From Phoronis pallida (taxonomy: Eukaryota; Phoronida; Phoronidae), in NCBI GenBank assembly GCA_028565715.1, contig JAOXYC010220905.1:1-16419 (forward strand): 16,419 bases of DNA. The letters run 5' to 3'. Below, piece after piece: positions 1-9,017 of this stretch. Both the position numbers and the translations under genes were made by a program. The notes under the pieces were generated by a model. That model was not told the origin of the DNA. It ran no database searches and saw only the letters and a program-made list of their open reading frames with translations. Position 1 is the first letter of the stretch; each line of letters starts with the position of its first letter.

Positions 1-643
1 TAATTGGAACAAAAATAAAAAGTTCTGTTTTAAAGCATTTCCAGCCATCAAAAACTTTGTTAGTGACACTCAGACATTACCCAGGGGTCTTAGAATCCAT
101 TGTGTACAATGTTTTTTTTGAAAATAAGACAATGGGAGATTGTTTCTGAGTAGTTGGATAACCGTAACGCTATGAAATTTTCCAATCTATCTGTCACGTT
201 ATTGGACTCTAAAAAGGTGTCTCAGATTTTTAAAATAAGTCCTAGTTTACGAGATATGAGCTCCCAAAAATCAAGAGTTGGAATTTTTTTCGTCAATCCA
301 AAAAATTACCAACCCTTGATTTTTGGAAGCTCATATCTCGTAAACTTAGACTTATTTCAAAAATCCGAGACACCTTTTCAGAGTTTAATAACATAAAAGA
401 TAGATTGCAAAATTTCATAGCATTACGGTAAGCCAACTACTCAGAAACAATCTCCCAATATGATTTTTCGAAAAACACAAATTTTACCTAAAAATGACCC
501 AATTTTCCAACTTGTCATTTTTTTCAAAAAAAACATTGTACACAATTGATTTAAGACCCCTGGTGTATGTCTGAGTATGACTAACAAAGTTTTTGATGGC
601 TGGAAATGCTTTAAAAAAAAACTTTTTATTTTTGTTCCAATTA
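1..643. repeat. Long foldback (inverted-repeat) element
   Basis: The two halves are near reverse complements. The first ten bases, taattggaac, match the reverse complement of 634-643, and matching continues inward through blocks such as 47-58 with 593-604 and 251-281 with 309-340. The arms meet around a loop of about nine bases near 291-299. The left arm is about 290 bases and the right about 344. The difference is mostly one gap: roughly 50 bases of the right arm (about 460-520) have no partner near 120-130 on the left. There is no coding capacity beyond short chance ORFs. This layout fits a foldback or MITE-type non-autonomous DNA transposon. The left arm begins at the window edge, so the true terminus and any target duplication cannot be judged. 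A transcript would form a long hairpin. Confidence 0.85.
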
Positions 644-2000
644 GCCATCACCGTATCCTTAAAGCCTGCAGGGCGATAAAAAAAAACTGTCTAGGTCGCA
701 TTGCTAAAATGATGATATGGGAATAAGCTCAAACAATATCACAATAATCGGATGGATTTTGCGACATAATGTGTTCTCAGATGATTTTGTTTCTGAAACT
801 GTGCATGTAGTATCGAGCAGCATGACTCCTTGCTAATTACTATAAACAAGTCTGGTATTTTTGTGTTTGGTCATTTTTGACACCAAAAACTTATTTTCAA
901 AAAATTGACTTTTTGTGTCTCCCACATTGTAAATGACCAATTTTGTTATTTTTGATATTCAGACATTTAGTGATGGCCGAAATGTTAAACGCATACATTG
1001 CTACTTACAAATATTGAATTATCAATTATTGAAATACAACGTTTTCATCCGTTTCTTTAACACAGTTTGATCATTTTTCGTTGCCAATGTGTGTTACTAC
1101 CTTCATTATGCATCGAAAACACTAAGTTAATACATTACAGTTGATCTCAGTTATCTTGTCACCCTCAAAATATTTCATCAAGGTCATACAGGCGCCTGAG
1201 CGAAGGTAGTTATTCGTTCAGATGAATGTAAGGATGCAATTTGTAACAATTCCAACCCGATTGACCTCATTCAATAGTTGAGGATTTCACATTCGTAAGT
1301 AGCGAAGTATAACTGATTACGTGGAAATGTAAAGATGTTTCCTCCCACTTTGTTATTGCGATGAAATGAATGGATATTTCTATTTCATTTTTTTCCCTAC
1401 ATTTCTCACAGAATGTTGGCTTCAAACAAACCCATATTCATGAAATTCAAGGAACTGATAAACTATTGGTCTAGTAACTCATGTGTATGCTGTGCTAAGT
1501 TTGGTAATATCAAATTAAATTGAAATTATAGATGAATGATTTGAATAGTCTGATCTATGCTAAACATCACTTGTATTCAGGATGATTGATCGGGTCATGT
1601 TTGTTTCATCTAAGTAATAAATTTGGAATCTGAAGTATCTGAGTATGCACTTTCAATCTGTGATTGTTGGTTATAAAAAGGGTTTGTATGAATGATGTTT
1701 GCCTGTATTCTTAAACTTACAAAATGATACAACTGTTTAATTGAATTAATGCTGGGCTACAACCACTGGAAGCCATTAACATCCCTGTCCAACGGCAAAG
1801 TTGTTACCGTTGTCATAAAAACAATAAGCATCACTAGACCCAGTTCTTTGTTGTCTACCTTGTACTGGAACAGCCAGCCAGCACTGTATTTGAACACATT
1901 TTATAAGACCAGTGTTCATCAAACATCACAGTGTCTTCTTGACTACTTAGATATAATATGAGTTGTACTGTGTGTTCAATTTTCTTATCCACAATGCGGC
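644..2000. other. Intergenic DNA downstream of CNOT9
   Basis: No exon with splice signals or recognisable protein is visible on either strand. A 70-codon open frame at 1749-1961 has no recognisable similarity and no supporting splice or polyadenylation context. The sequence is AT-rich, with short self-similar runs around 860-960 (ggtcatttttgacacc against aaatgacca) that recall the composition of the adjacent foldback but do not form a clear element. Confidence 0.6.
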
Positions 2001-2024
2001 AGAAATTTTCTGAACTTTGCTTCC

Positions 2025-2030
2025 TTTATT
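2025..2030 (-). terminator. CNOT9 polyadenylation signal
   Basis: The plus strand reads tttatt, so the minus strand reads AATAAA, about 92 bases past the CNOT9 stop codon at 2122-2124. It is the first canonical hexamer after the stop. Cleavage would be expected 10-30 bases further, near 1995-2015, giving a 3' UTR of about 110-125 bases. The cleavage site itself is inferred. Confidence 0.65.
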
Positions 2031-2121
2031 GACATCATATTTCATGTTATACACAATTGCACTATCCTTTTCACTTGAAACTGAAGAATAGTTTTCTAGT
2101 TATAAAGGAGCCAGACAATAT

Positions 2122-5100
2122 TTATTGAGGCGGCATGGGTATTCCTCCTGGTATCCCACCAGCCCCTCCTCGGATTTCAACATTTAAGTTCTTTAATAAC
2201 TGAGCGTGCCAGCGTTTGGTGGAGCTATCATCTTGTAAACAGTTGGCGAATGTTTGATCCCATAGTTGATCTGGCAGACACTGTCGCAGTGCTTCTCGCG
2301 CTCTGAAAAGACAAAACAATCAAATGAGAAATCGATACAAATAAACTTTGCAATTTCTGGTTGAAAGTGATACATTTTGAAAATTTTTACTCAACAGGAA
2401 CTTCTGAATATTTCTGTCTTTTCAAAATGTATCACAATCAAAAGAAAGTAAATGTTAAACCATATTTGAGAGACTAGGTTAGATATTGATCATTCATCCT
2501 GTTAGTGAAGATGCTGGATCGAATCAATGCTGCACTTTCAATTGAATTGTTCATAAAGTATGTAATAGTAAGACTAGTTCCACTAATTGCCTTTATTTCC
2601 CAATGATATACAACTTCCTGATATAGATTCCCCAAAATGCTGTTGATCTTGCTGTTTAAAATTGATTTCCTATAAAACAGATGGAAAGTTGAAAGCATTG
2701 AGTTTGATTTGTACTACAGTTTTTGACTCATTAGAAGGCCCCTCCTTTTTGTTTCTTAAAAGCACTTCACAAGCCTGAACCAGTTTTGCTAAAAGTCATG
2801 CTAGAAAATACAAATTTCACATCTCTTGTCTATATTACCTTGGATTATCTGATAGTCTGAGGTAACATCTTACTACATGTTTCAGTAAGCGTGCAGACTG
2901 TTCTTTGGCTAGTTGCAGCACCATTTTACCCTGAAAGTAAAGTGAACAGGAAGGTTTTAAATGTATCTTTCATTACATCATTAGCTAGCATGCTAACAAC
3001 TATGGCTGGACACAACGTCTCACAAAAGTTGGAAATTTCATCAAAATCCCAACATTAGCAAGGACAAAAATTGAGAAATATTAAGAACAACCTGACAACA
3101 AGTTCGGGCTATTCCAGCAAAAAGGTAACATCAGAGATGCAGGTTTTTGTTCATAATTTTATACACAGTCACCTATCCACGAAACAACTTCCATCACAAT
3201 ACCTCTCAATCAAAAGGGCCTCTTCTCACAGTACCTTTAGCTAGAACAGCTCTTATTCAGTAATTGTAATCATCCATAATGTTTTCAAGCAATAAATGAC
3301 AAACATTGACTTATACCTGCTTGGCATCTATGTCACGTGCAAAAGGTCAACAGTAATTTAAAACATGAAATAGGGCAAATTAAAAAAGATAGGTTTTTAT
3401 AAACTCTAAGTTGGCATTTCATTTTGACTCCCTCAAAATTAAGTGGAGCTAGTATAATTTATTCTTACCAGTATCATAGCCACATGTGAAAATCTTTCAT
3501 ATGTCTGACATATATAGGAGAGACCCGTCTCATCAAGTAAGATTTTTTGTAAAATAAATGTGGCAACCTGAAACATAAAACAAAACAAATTAAAAATTCA
3601 TTTAATTCTAAGAGTCCAAATTCTAACAAAGGCATCCTCTGATGAATATTGTGTACATGGGTCGGGATACACTCGTTAGTTAATTCAATGGCGATGGCAT
3701 TCGTTCCATTAATTCTGCCTCATCGTTATATTTATTTCTACATATTTTAATTTAATCTCATTTGTCATATCATGATATTTCTGATTTTACCTAACTTGTA
3801 CATGTCAATCTTTTGATTGCAAATTTGTTGAATAAACTTATTATTACATTATTATTACATTATTAAATAAGTGTCTACAGAACATCAATGTATTGTCCTC
3901 TCAACCCATTACAAGTTTGAAATAAGCTAACAATATCACTGTGAGACTAAGTTTATTTTTCAAATATTGAAAATACAGAAAAATTCAGAACGGATCTAGG
4001 AATCGAACCCAGGCCTCCTGATTGCCGGTCAGGATATTCTACCATCTAAGCTTACCCGCCCCTACTAATTTCTGTACTAATTTTAATTGCTATTTTTATT
4101 TTTTAACTAAGACTTACAGTTTTTGAGAGTTCACTACCAGATTCCATAATTCTAAGACAGAGAGGTATAATTTCAGTGGTGAGAAGAAAGTTGATCACTT
4201 CCTGTTCATCAGTCTGTAAGAAATAATTGGGAAATTAGAGACAACTAAAACCACACAACTTGTCTGATACAAAAGCCAACAAAACTCAGGACTTTTGACA
4301 GATGTATTCACATATGGTAGAGACTAAATTATCTTCATTGCTTTTGGTTTCAAGTAAAAATTGATTAAGACAGTTAATACAATGCTGCTAACTTTATTTG
4401 TAGTGTCGAGAGTTTTAGTGAAACACTTTGTACGCGAATCCAGTATACATGCAAAATTTACTGGACTAACAAGACAAGACTAATTTATAGGGAAAATTAC
4501 AATATCTGCTCACTGGCCTTTTCAATGCTTTGAACAACACAACCCTTTTTGAAACATTGGTGATGGGGAGATCTGAGGTTGGAGTCACTTTCATTGCTGT
4601 TTGTTCAGTATTTTTAAAAATGTGGCCCTTGTTAATCTGTATTTCAATTATAACGGGTACCTTGACCAGTGCACCTATAACCCCCAGACTTGTGAGACGT
4701 AGATATTCAAATGGACGTGTTTTACTGACTGTGTGTAGAAATGGGTAGAGGAACAATGGAATGTGAGCTGTAATAAAACATGACAAGAATGAGTTATCAA
4801 CAATTCCATCAATATATTTTTGTGGAAAGTACCTTAAATTTACCTGAAACTTATGTCACAAATTAAATACAATCTTATCAATATTTAAGTTGATATTCAC
4901 ATGAGCTTTTGAAATTTTAAGTCATAATCAACTTTTAGTCCCTCGTGGAACGAGTCCTAGATGTGATGAAAGTTCTACTTGGTTAATCTGATAAAACACA
5001 TAGTTAGCTAACACAGTACATTTGTTTTAGCTGGGTGTGAGTACTGACAACAATCCAAAGTATTGGTAAGGTGAGACAAAGACATCAATTTCTGAGAGCA

Positions 5101-6631
5101 GTGTCAACTACTGTTTAGAAAGATAACGGCTTTAATTGGTTTGTTTGACCCACCTTGTAAAAATGCAGATCTGGTTTCAGGATGTGATGCCACACACTGT
5201 AGTAAAGCTAATGCATTACATACACGGTTAGACTGGTGTGCCTGAAATAATAGTTTAACATAAAACTTGAAAACTAGACAAGTATCATTCAGACAAACAG
5301 TTAGTAGAATTGTAATATGTAACACCAAATACTAAAGCACACTAAGCAGATATAGAAAATATCAATTTTACTTTTTCCATGACCACCACAGAGTCTTTAT
5401 TGAAGATTTTTGCAAAAATGAAAAATTAAAATTGTTAATGATAGTCCCTTTTCAAAAAGAATACCGTATTCGCCCCATTAAGCGCCCCTGCCCCTATAAG
5501 TGCCCCCACTGCCCCCTAGCAGTTTTAAGACTTTGCTGGAATAAGCGCCCCCCATGCGGCTTAAATGATCATCAACTTACATTTGTTTTCCTGCAATAAA
5601 CCTTCAAGTCTTTCAAGTAATTTTTGAGGGCCTGTAAAAATCGTGTTGCACAGAATTTCTAATCTGCCAGCATCACCTGAATGTTTGTATTTAGCTGCCA
5701 CAACACATTTCAAGTGCGTGAATTGTGAACATTTCTTGCCTCCCCCCCATCAAACGAATTTTCTAAGCGCCTGGGGGTGGTTATTGGGCCGAATAAGGTA
5801 ATTGTATTTGTAATTTGCTGATTCCCATTCTAACATAATTGTGATGCTTATCAATACATTAATCCCATTTAACTTACAAACTCTGTCCTAGTTTGATCAA
5901 TGATTATCCACTTACAGTTAAATGTGGGGGATTGATTGCAGGGTAAATGTTGATGATTTCTTGTAATAATGCTGCTACAGTGCCGAATGAGTTCCATAGC
6001 ATGGGTGCAAGATCTGGCACTACTTCACGCTTTTTACTGTAAAACAAATCAAGAATATTAATCAATCGATTCTGAGACAACAACATACACTTGTGACACT
6101 GATTTGAGAGTAGGTGAAAAATATTTGTCTTAACTTCAAGTTTCACAAAATATGCTTTGAAACGTTGGGTTGTAGCCCTATGCATAACCTTAACCAAAGG
6201 CCTAAGTTGGCTAGTTTAAAAACGAAAAACTTTTGTAATTTGTTTTCATCACACATGTTCACGTTCACTGTTTTGAGCCATCAAGTTTTAGAGTTTTGTT
6301 GCAGAAATATAAGCAATGTTGACGACAGTACTGCTAGAGATTGCATAAAAAGAGCAAGAATCAAACTATCAACATACACCTGTTCTGGAAGCAAACTCTA
6401 CAAACTGTTTACCAAATCCCTTTTAGTTCAACAACAGCCATTTTGCATCACCATGGAATCTAACCTGAGTTCTAAAAGTGCATTTTCTCTCGTATCAGGA
6501 CTAGCCAGCTCAACAATCCATTGGTATACCTTCTCCTTGTCAACATTAGCATTGAGTAGAGCATTAGGACCGACTGATGGTGGTTGAGTATTAGGGGCCT
6601 GGCTTACAGGCACTTCGGGGATCGCTGTCAT
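2122..6631 (-). CDS. CNOT9: CNOT9 (RQCD1/Rcd1/CAF40), CCR4-NOT complex subunit
   Basis: Minus-strand coding exons are 6631-6465, 6036-5916, 5241-5154, 4767-4661, 4213-4118, 3567-3469, 2930-2839 and 2302-2122, each with AG acceptor and GT donor. Joined they are 951 bases: 316 residues and TAA. Family-specific blocks include EKVYQW (about 34-39), [15 protein letters not shown] (56-70), [16 protein letters not shown] (97-112), [17 protein letters not shown] (143-159), [13 protein letters not shown] (192-204) and the C-terminal PMPPQ. Human CNOT9 is 299 residues. The Rcd1 armadillo-repeat domain covers about 33-300. In the family it binds CNOT1 and presents surfaces, including tryptophan-binding pockets, that link GW182, Roquin and NOT4-type partners to cytoplasmic deadenylation. 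Oddities are a Pro/Ala/Asn-rich N-terminus and a Gly-rich insert before the C-terminus. The start is uncertain: an acceptor lies at 6643-6644 and the 11 bases between it and the ATG are open in frame, so an upstream exon could add residues. Confidence 0.96.
2361..2441. repeat. Intronic inverted repeat (hairpin)
   Basis: Bases 2367-2383 (gtgatacattttgaaaa) are the exact reverse complement of 2419-2435. Four further pairs beyond a two-base mismatch extend the stem to 2361-2383 and 2419-2441. The loop is 35 bases. It sits in the last CNOT9 intron, about 60 bases inside the acceptor on the intron side, and could be a tiny MITE relic or an RNA hairpin. Which of these it is remains inference. Confidence 0.75.
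3654..3865 (+). repeat. Probable 3' tail of a retroelement
   Basis: An unremarkable stretch ends in ttgttgaataaac followed at once by 2.5 copies of an 11-base unit, ttattattaca (3838-3865). A polyadenylation-like hexamer (AATAAA, 3831-3836) next to a short tandem tail is typical of LINE or SINE 3' ends of the CR1/L2 type. No protein remnant is visible, and the 5' limit is a guess from where composition changes. It lies in a CNOT9 intron, in the antisense direction to the gene. Confidence 0.4.
3991..4063 (-). repeat. tRNA-derived SINE head or tRNA pseudogene
   Basis: On the minus strand there is an A-box-like region (TAAGCTTAGATGGTAGAA), a five-pair anticodon-type stem CCTGA/TCAGG with loop CCGGCAA, and a T-arm CTGGG-TTCGATT-CCTAG containing a good B box (GGGTTCGATTCC). 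The would-be acceptor strands (GGGCGGG and ATCCGTT) do not pair, and position 33 is C where tRNAs have U, so this is not a working tRNA. A SINE head or pseudogene is the best reading. The minus strand continues into an A/T-rich stretch with AATAAA near 3953-3958. Confidence 0.6.
5464..5798. mobile_element. MITE with GC-rich termini and TA target site
   Basis: The 5' end reads ccgtattcgcccc and the 3' end ggggtggttattgggccgaataagg, whose reverse complement starts ccttattcggccc. The ends are thus imperfect inverted repeats of about 13-15 bases that run on into similar C-rich sequence with aagcgcc motifs. Both sides are flanked by TA (5462-5463 and 5799-5800), consistent with TA duplication as in Tc1/mariner-like elements. 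There is no coding capacity. It is clearly richer in G+C at its ends than the surrounding intron of CNOT9. The family name cannot be given from the sequence alone. Confidence 0.7.
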
Positions 6632-7496
6632 TATTGGAGGTCCTGCAATCTAGAAAAATCAAAAATTCTTATATTTCATGGTACAAAGTAATGTTTGTTA
6701 CATTATGTTTCATGACACCATGTGAAGAAATATTTAAGCCTTAGCCTACAACCCTGACAGCTGAATTTGATTTTTGGAACCTTTACCTTCTAAAAATCAT
6801 ATACCTCCACTTTTTCTCAAATACACACCAGTCCCACTTACGAATGCTTTTGCCAAATAGAAGAATATTACTCAGGGTTTGTCCGACTGTAACCTACAAA
6901 GTCAGCTGGCTTTCTCAAAATGAAGTATCTTCGAAAAACACATTGCGCTAACTAGTATGTTTACAGTTCGATACTCTAACTAGTCCAACTGTAGATGATG
7001 CCTGGCCCAGGCTGGGCCCTTATGACAGTGTCACATGCAATCGACCTATATCTTGGAATTGCATTGGATTTTTTATCACTGACCCTTCACCTTTGGGTCA
7101 GATATTCCGCAGTTACCAGTTACCACTGCAAATGGATAGGAACATTCTAGCCAATTGGGTGAAGAACAATTCAACTGTGTCATTAAAAAAATCACAGGGT
7201 TGACATATGCAGAATGCAATGCCTCTCATGATTTCCAATTCAGTCTAAAATGAAAATCATTTGACTGAATTTAATGGGTGTGACATAACTTCTGTTGGCG
7301 AGGTATGGGATTCTGCACAACGACCAATCACACAATCGAGTGAACGTCTGCCGACGGGAAGATAATCTCTGAAATACTTGCGGAATCTCTGTAATTTTTA
7401 ATGGAAACCGATCGAACTCGAAGGCCCAATTAACATGATTAAGTTTCTCATTTAGTCCGGACATCTAAAACAAATAGCTTCAGATTCTGGCTTGAT

Positions 7497-7602
7497 TACA
7501 GTTGACATAGTTGACAATCACCCCAACTGTGGCCCAAGCGCGTAACTCACAATAGCTAGCTGTGAGATGGGATCTTCCTGTCTACAGTTGACACTGTTGA
7601 CA
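7497..7602. repeat. Spaced 20-base direct repeat upstream of CNOT9
   Basis: tacagttgacatagttgaca (7497-7516) recurs as tacagttgacactgttgaca (7583-7602) with two differences, 86 bases apart. Each copy itself contains two GTTGACA units. It lies in the intergenic region within about 1 kb of the CNOT9 start codon. It could be a repeated binding site or chance duplication, and no factor is assigned. Confidence 0.55.
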
Positions 7603-8160
7603 GGTTGAAAAGTATTGAAAGTTTTTGGAGCTTTGGCCACTGTGCATTGCACAGTAAAGAATGTCGAACAATAAACGAGCCTGGGAGTGGGACTGAACTT
7701 GAAGACTTTTAGGCGATTTTTTCGCGGTTAAGTTTATCTTTAATGTGACTGTCGCAAAGAAGACTTTGAATCTTGAATTCTTCGTTCTTGAATTTGATTG
7801 ATCGAGGTCGACAGGCGAAACAGTTCAAAGATTAGTGTTAGCAGACAAGTTATCAATTTAAGATAAGTGTAGAAGTTTTCACAAGACTTGAAAACATCCT
7901 CTGTCAATTAAGTTTTGCAAGCTCAATCGCGTAATTTTAATAAATAGCAATAATTTACCACTGTTTTGATAAAAAATTCGGCAAAAGTCGAAGTTCCCAG
8001 ATGTTAACGTCGTGATGAGCCCTTTACAAGTTCACTATATTACTTTTTAATTTAGAAACATTTGTCATTTTTATCAATTACAGTCAAAAATAATCAACGT
8101 TGTCAATTTTGACTAATGTTAGGACTAATTTTAGGACTTCTTTACAAATATTCCACCCAC

Positions 8161-8278
8161 ATTGGTGTTTTTGTATAGTATTCTTAAAAACGTTTTGCTG
8201 TCTCTGAAATTACAAGTGACCAATCAGATTTTGAACATTTCACATTTCCGGTCAAATCATTCCCACAATGCAGCGCTC
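8161..8278. promoter_or_regulatory. Promoter-like cluster: CCAAT, ETS and ZNF143-type sites
   Basis: Within about 120 bases there is ATTGGT (8161-8166, an inverted CCAAT), gaCCAATCAg (CCAAT at 8220-8224), catTTCCGGt (the reverse of an ETS-type ACCGGAAATG, about 8244-8253) and aTTCCCACAATGCAGCGC (about 8259-8276). The last closely follows the ZNF143/Staf consensus YWCCCANMATGCAYYRCG. These three site types are well known from CpG-type, often bidirectional, housekeeping promoters in animals. The cluster lies 160-280 bases before the strong plus-strand donor at 8442, which fits a short 5' UTR exon for ATG9. Transcription start sites are inferred, not seen. Confidence 0.5.
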
Positions 8279-8966
8279 AATCTTTGTTTTGGTTCACAGA
8301 TGATCGCAGATTTTGCTAAAAAAAGCAATAAAACACACGAATTCCTCATTAATATTGTTATATTCGACATGAAATGTTAATTGGCACTAGTCAAAGATTG
8401 TTTTCGAATGTGATTTGATTCAGAAATCAGTGTAGGTTTTGGTGAGTCATGTTATTTTGAAGGCTGATGCACGACCAACTGATTCTGAATGTTTTGATTT
8501 GATTGTTGCCTGTCTGCTGGCCTGATCAGATCAGGTCAGATGAGGTGATGTAACACCGTGTAAGAATCAGTTTGAATTTGCCAATGAATGCGATCAGAAC
8601 TCATTATCACGTTTAGTTTGATCTGAAAAGTCACAAATTAAAAAGGCCTAATATTTATTTTTATTGAGGGGATGCACATAAAAATGTGTGGCGCACCCCC
8701 CAGGGGCAAAAAAAATCAAGTACCCATGCGCAGTTGTGTAAATTTCATGGTAACTTTTTCAAGAACTTTGATTTTATATATATTTTTACTGTTCATTACA
8801 ATGTGACATCATGTTTTCATAAGGCAGATTGGTAAATGTATGAAGATGCAATCCTCAGTCATGGCATTTTTAATTCTACTTAACTGAGTAGGTTTAGCAA
8901 ATTATTACACAAAATGTACACCAATTACAGTCCATGAACACGAAAATGTGACTCATGATTTTTCAG

Positions 8967-9017
8967 ACATTTTCGCCATGATCATCAAGTAGTGTGACCA
9001 ACGCAACCAATCAAAAA
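8967..9017 (+). promoter_or_regulatory. ATG9 5' leader with a five-codon upstream ORF
   Basis: A pyrimidine-rich acceptor (tttttcag) ends at 8966, so the exon carrying the ATG9 start probably begins at 8967 with untranslated sequence. It contains an upstream ATG at 8978 followed by two Ile codons, Lys and TAG (8978-8992), 25 bases before the main ATG at 9018. The context of the upstream ATG (gccATGa) is at least as favourable as that of the main start (aaaATGa). Short upstream ORFs can dampen translation and respond to stress, but any such role here is inference. Confidence 0.55.

Larger units (their letters stand above)
2303..6464 (-). other. Introns of CNOT9
   Basis: The seven introns are 6464-6037, 5915-5242, 5153-4768, 4660-4214, 4117-3568, 3468-2931 and 2838-2303, all GT-AG on the minus strand and about 385-675 bases long. 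Apart from the repeats listed separately (hairpin 2361-2441, retroelement tail near 3654-3865, tRNA-like 3991-4063, MITE 5464-5798), I see no conserved exon, snoRNA or coding remnant in them. Open frames on the plus strand here, such as 4530-4748 and 6114-6587, lie antisense to exons and are chance. Confidence 0.8.
6643..8966. other. Region between divergent CNOT9 and ATG9 coding sequences
   Basis: This stretch holds no convincing coding exon. It should contain the transcription starts and 5' UTR exons of both genes. Possible CNOT9 5' exon donors on the minus strand are gtgagt at 7550-7545 and gtaagt near 6841-6836. A plus-strand donor gtgagt at 8442 could end an ATG9 5' UTR exon joined to 8967. 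Small palindromes occur at 7004-7018 (GGCCCAG-g-CTGGGCC) and 8521-8535 (CCTGATC-a-GATCAGG), and an imperfect GC hairpin at about 8667-8704. Short open frames at 7240-7464 and 8162-8380 have no recognisable similarity. Confidence 0.7.

Noticed and set aside
1749-1961. 70-codon plus-strand open frame
   Set aside because: No recognisable protein, no splice or polyadenylation context, and a length expected by chance.
3991-4063. Functional tRNA gene
   Set aside because: The T-arm and anticodon stem are good, but the acceptor strands do not pair and C occupies position 33.
6114-6587. 157-codon plus-strand open frame
   Set aside because: It runs antisense across the first listed CNOT9 exon and its intron, has no recognisable similarity and spans known splice sites.
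7240-7464. Minus-strand open frame as a CNOT9 first exon (MSGLNEKL...)
   Set aside because: It has no good donor in the right phase and no resemblance to CNOT9 N-termini. A first exon may exist but this one is not supported.
7570-7655. Minus-strand ATG starting Met-His-Ser, like human CNOT9
   Set aside because: Only the first three residues match, and the frame closes without a strong donor.
8162-8380. 72-codon plus-strand open frame in the intergenic region
   Set aside because: It overlaps the promoter-motif cluster and shows no protein similarity.
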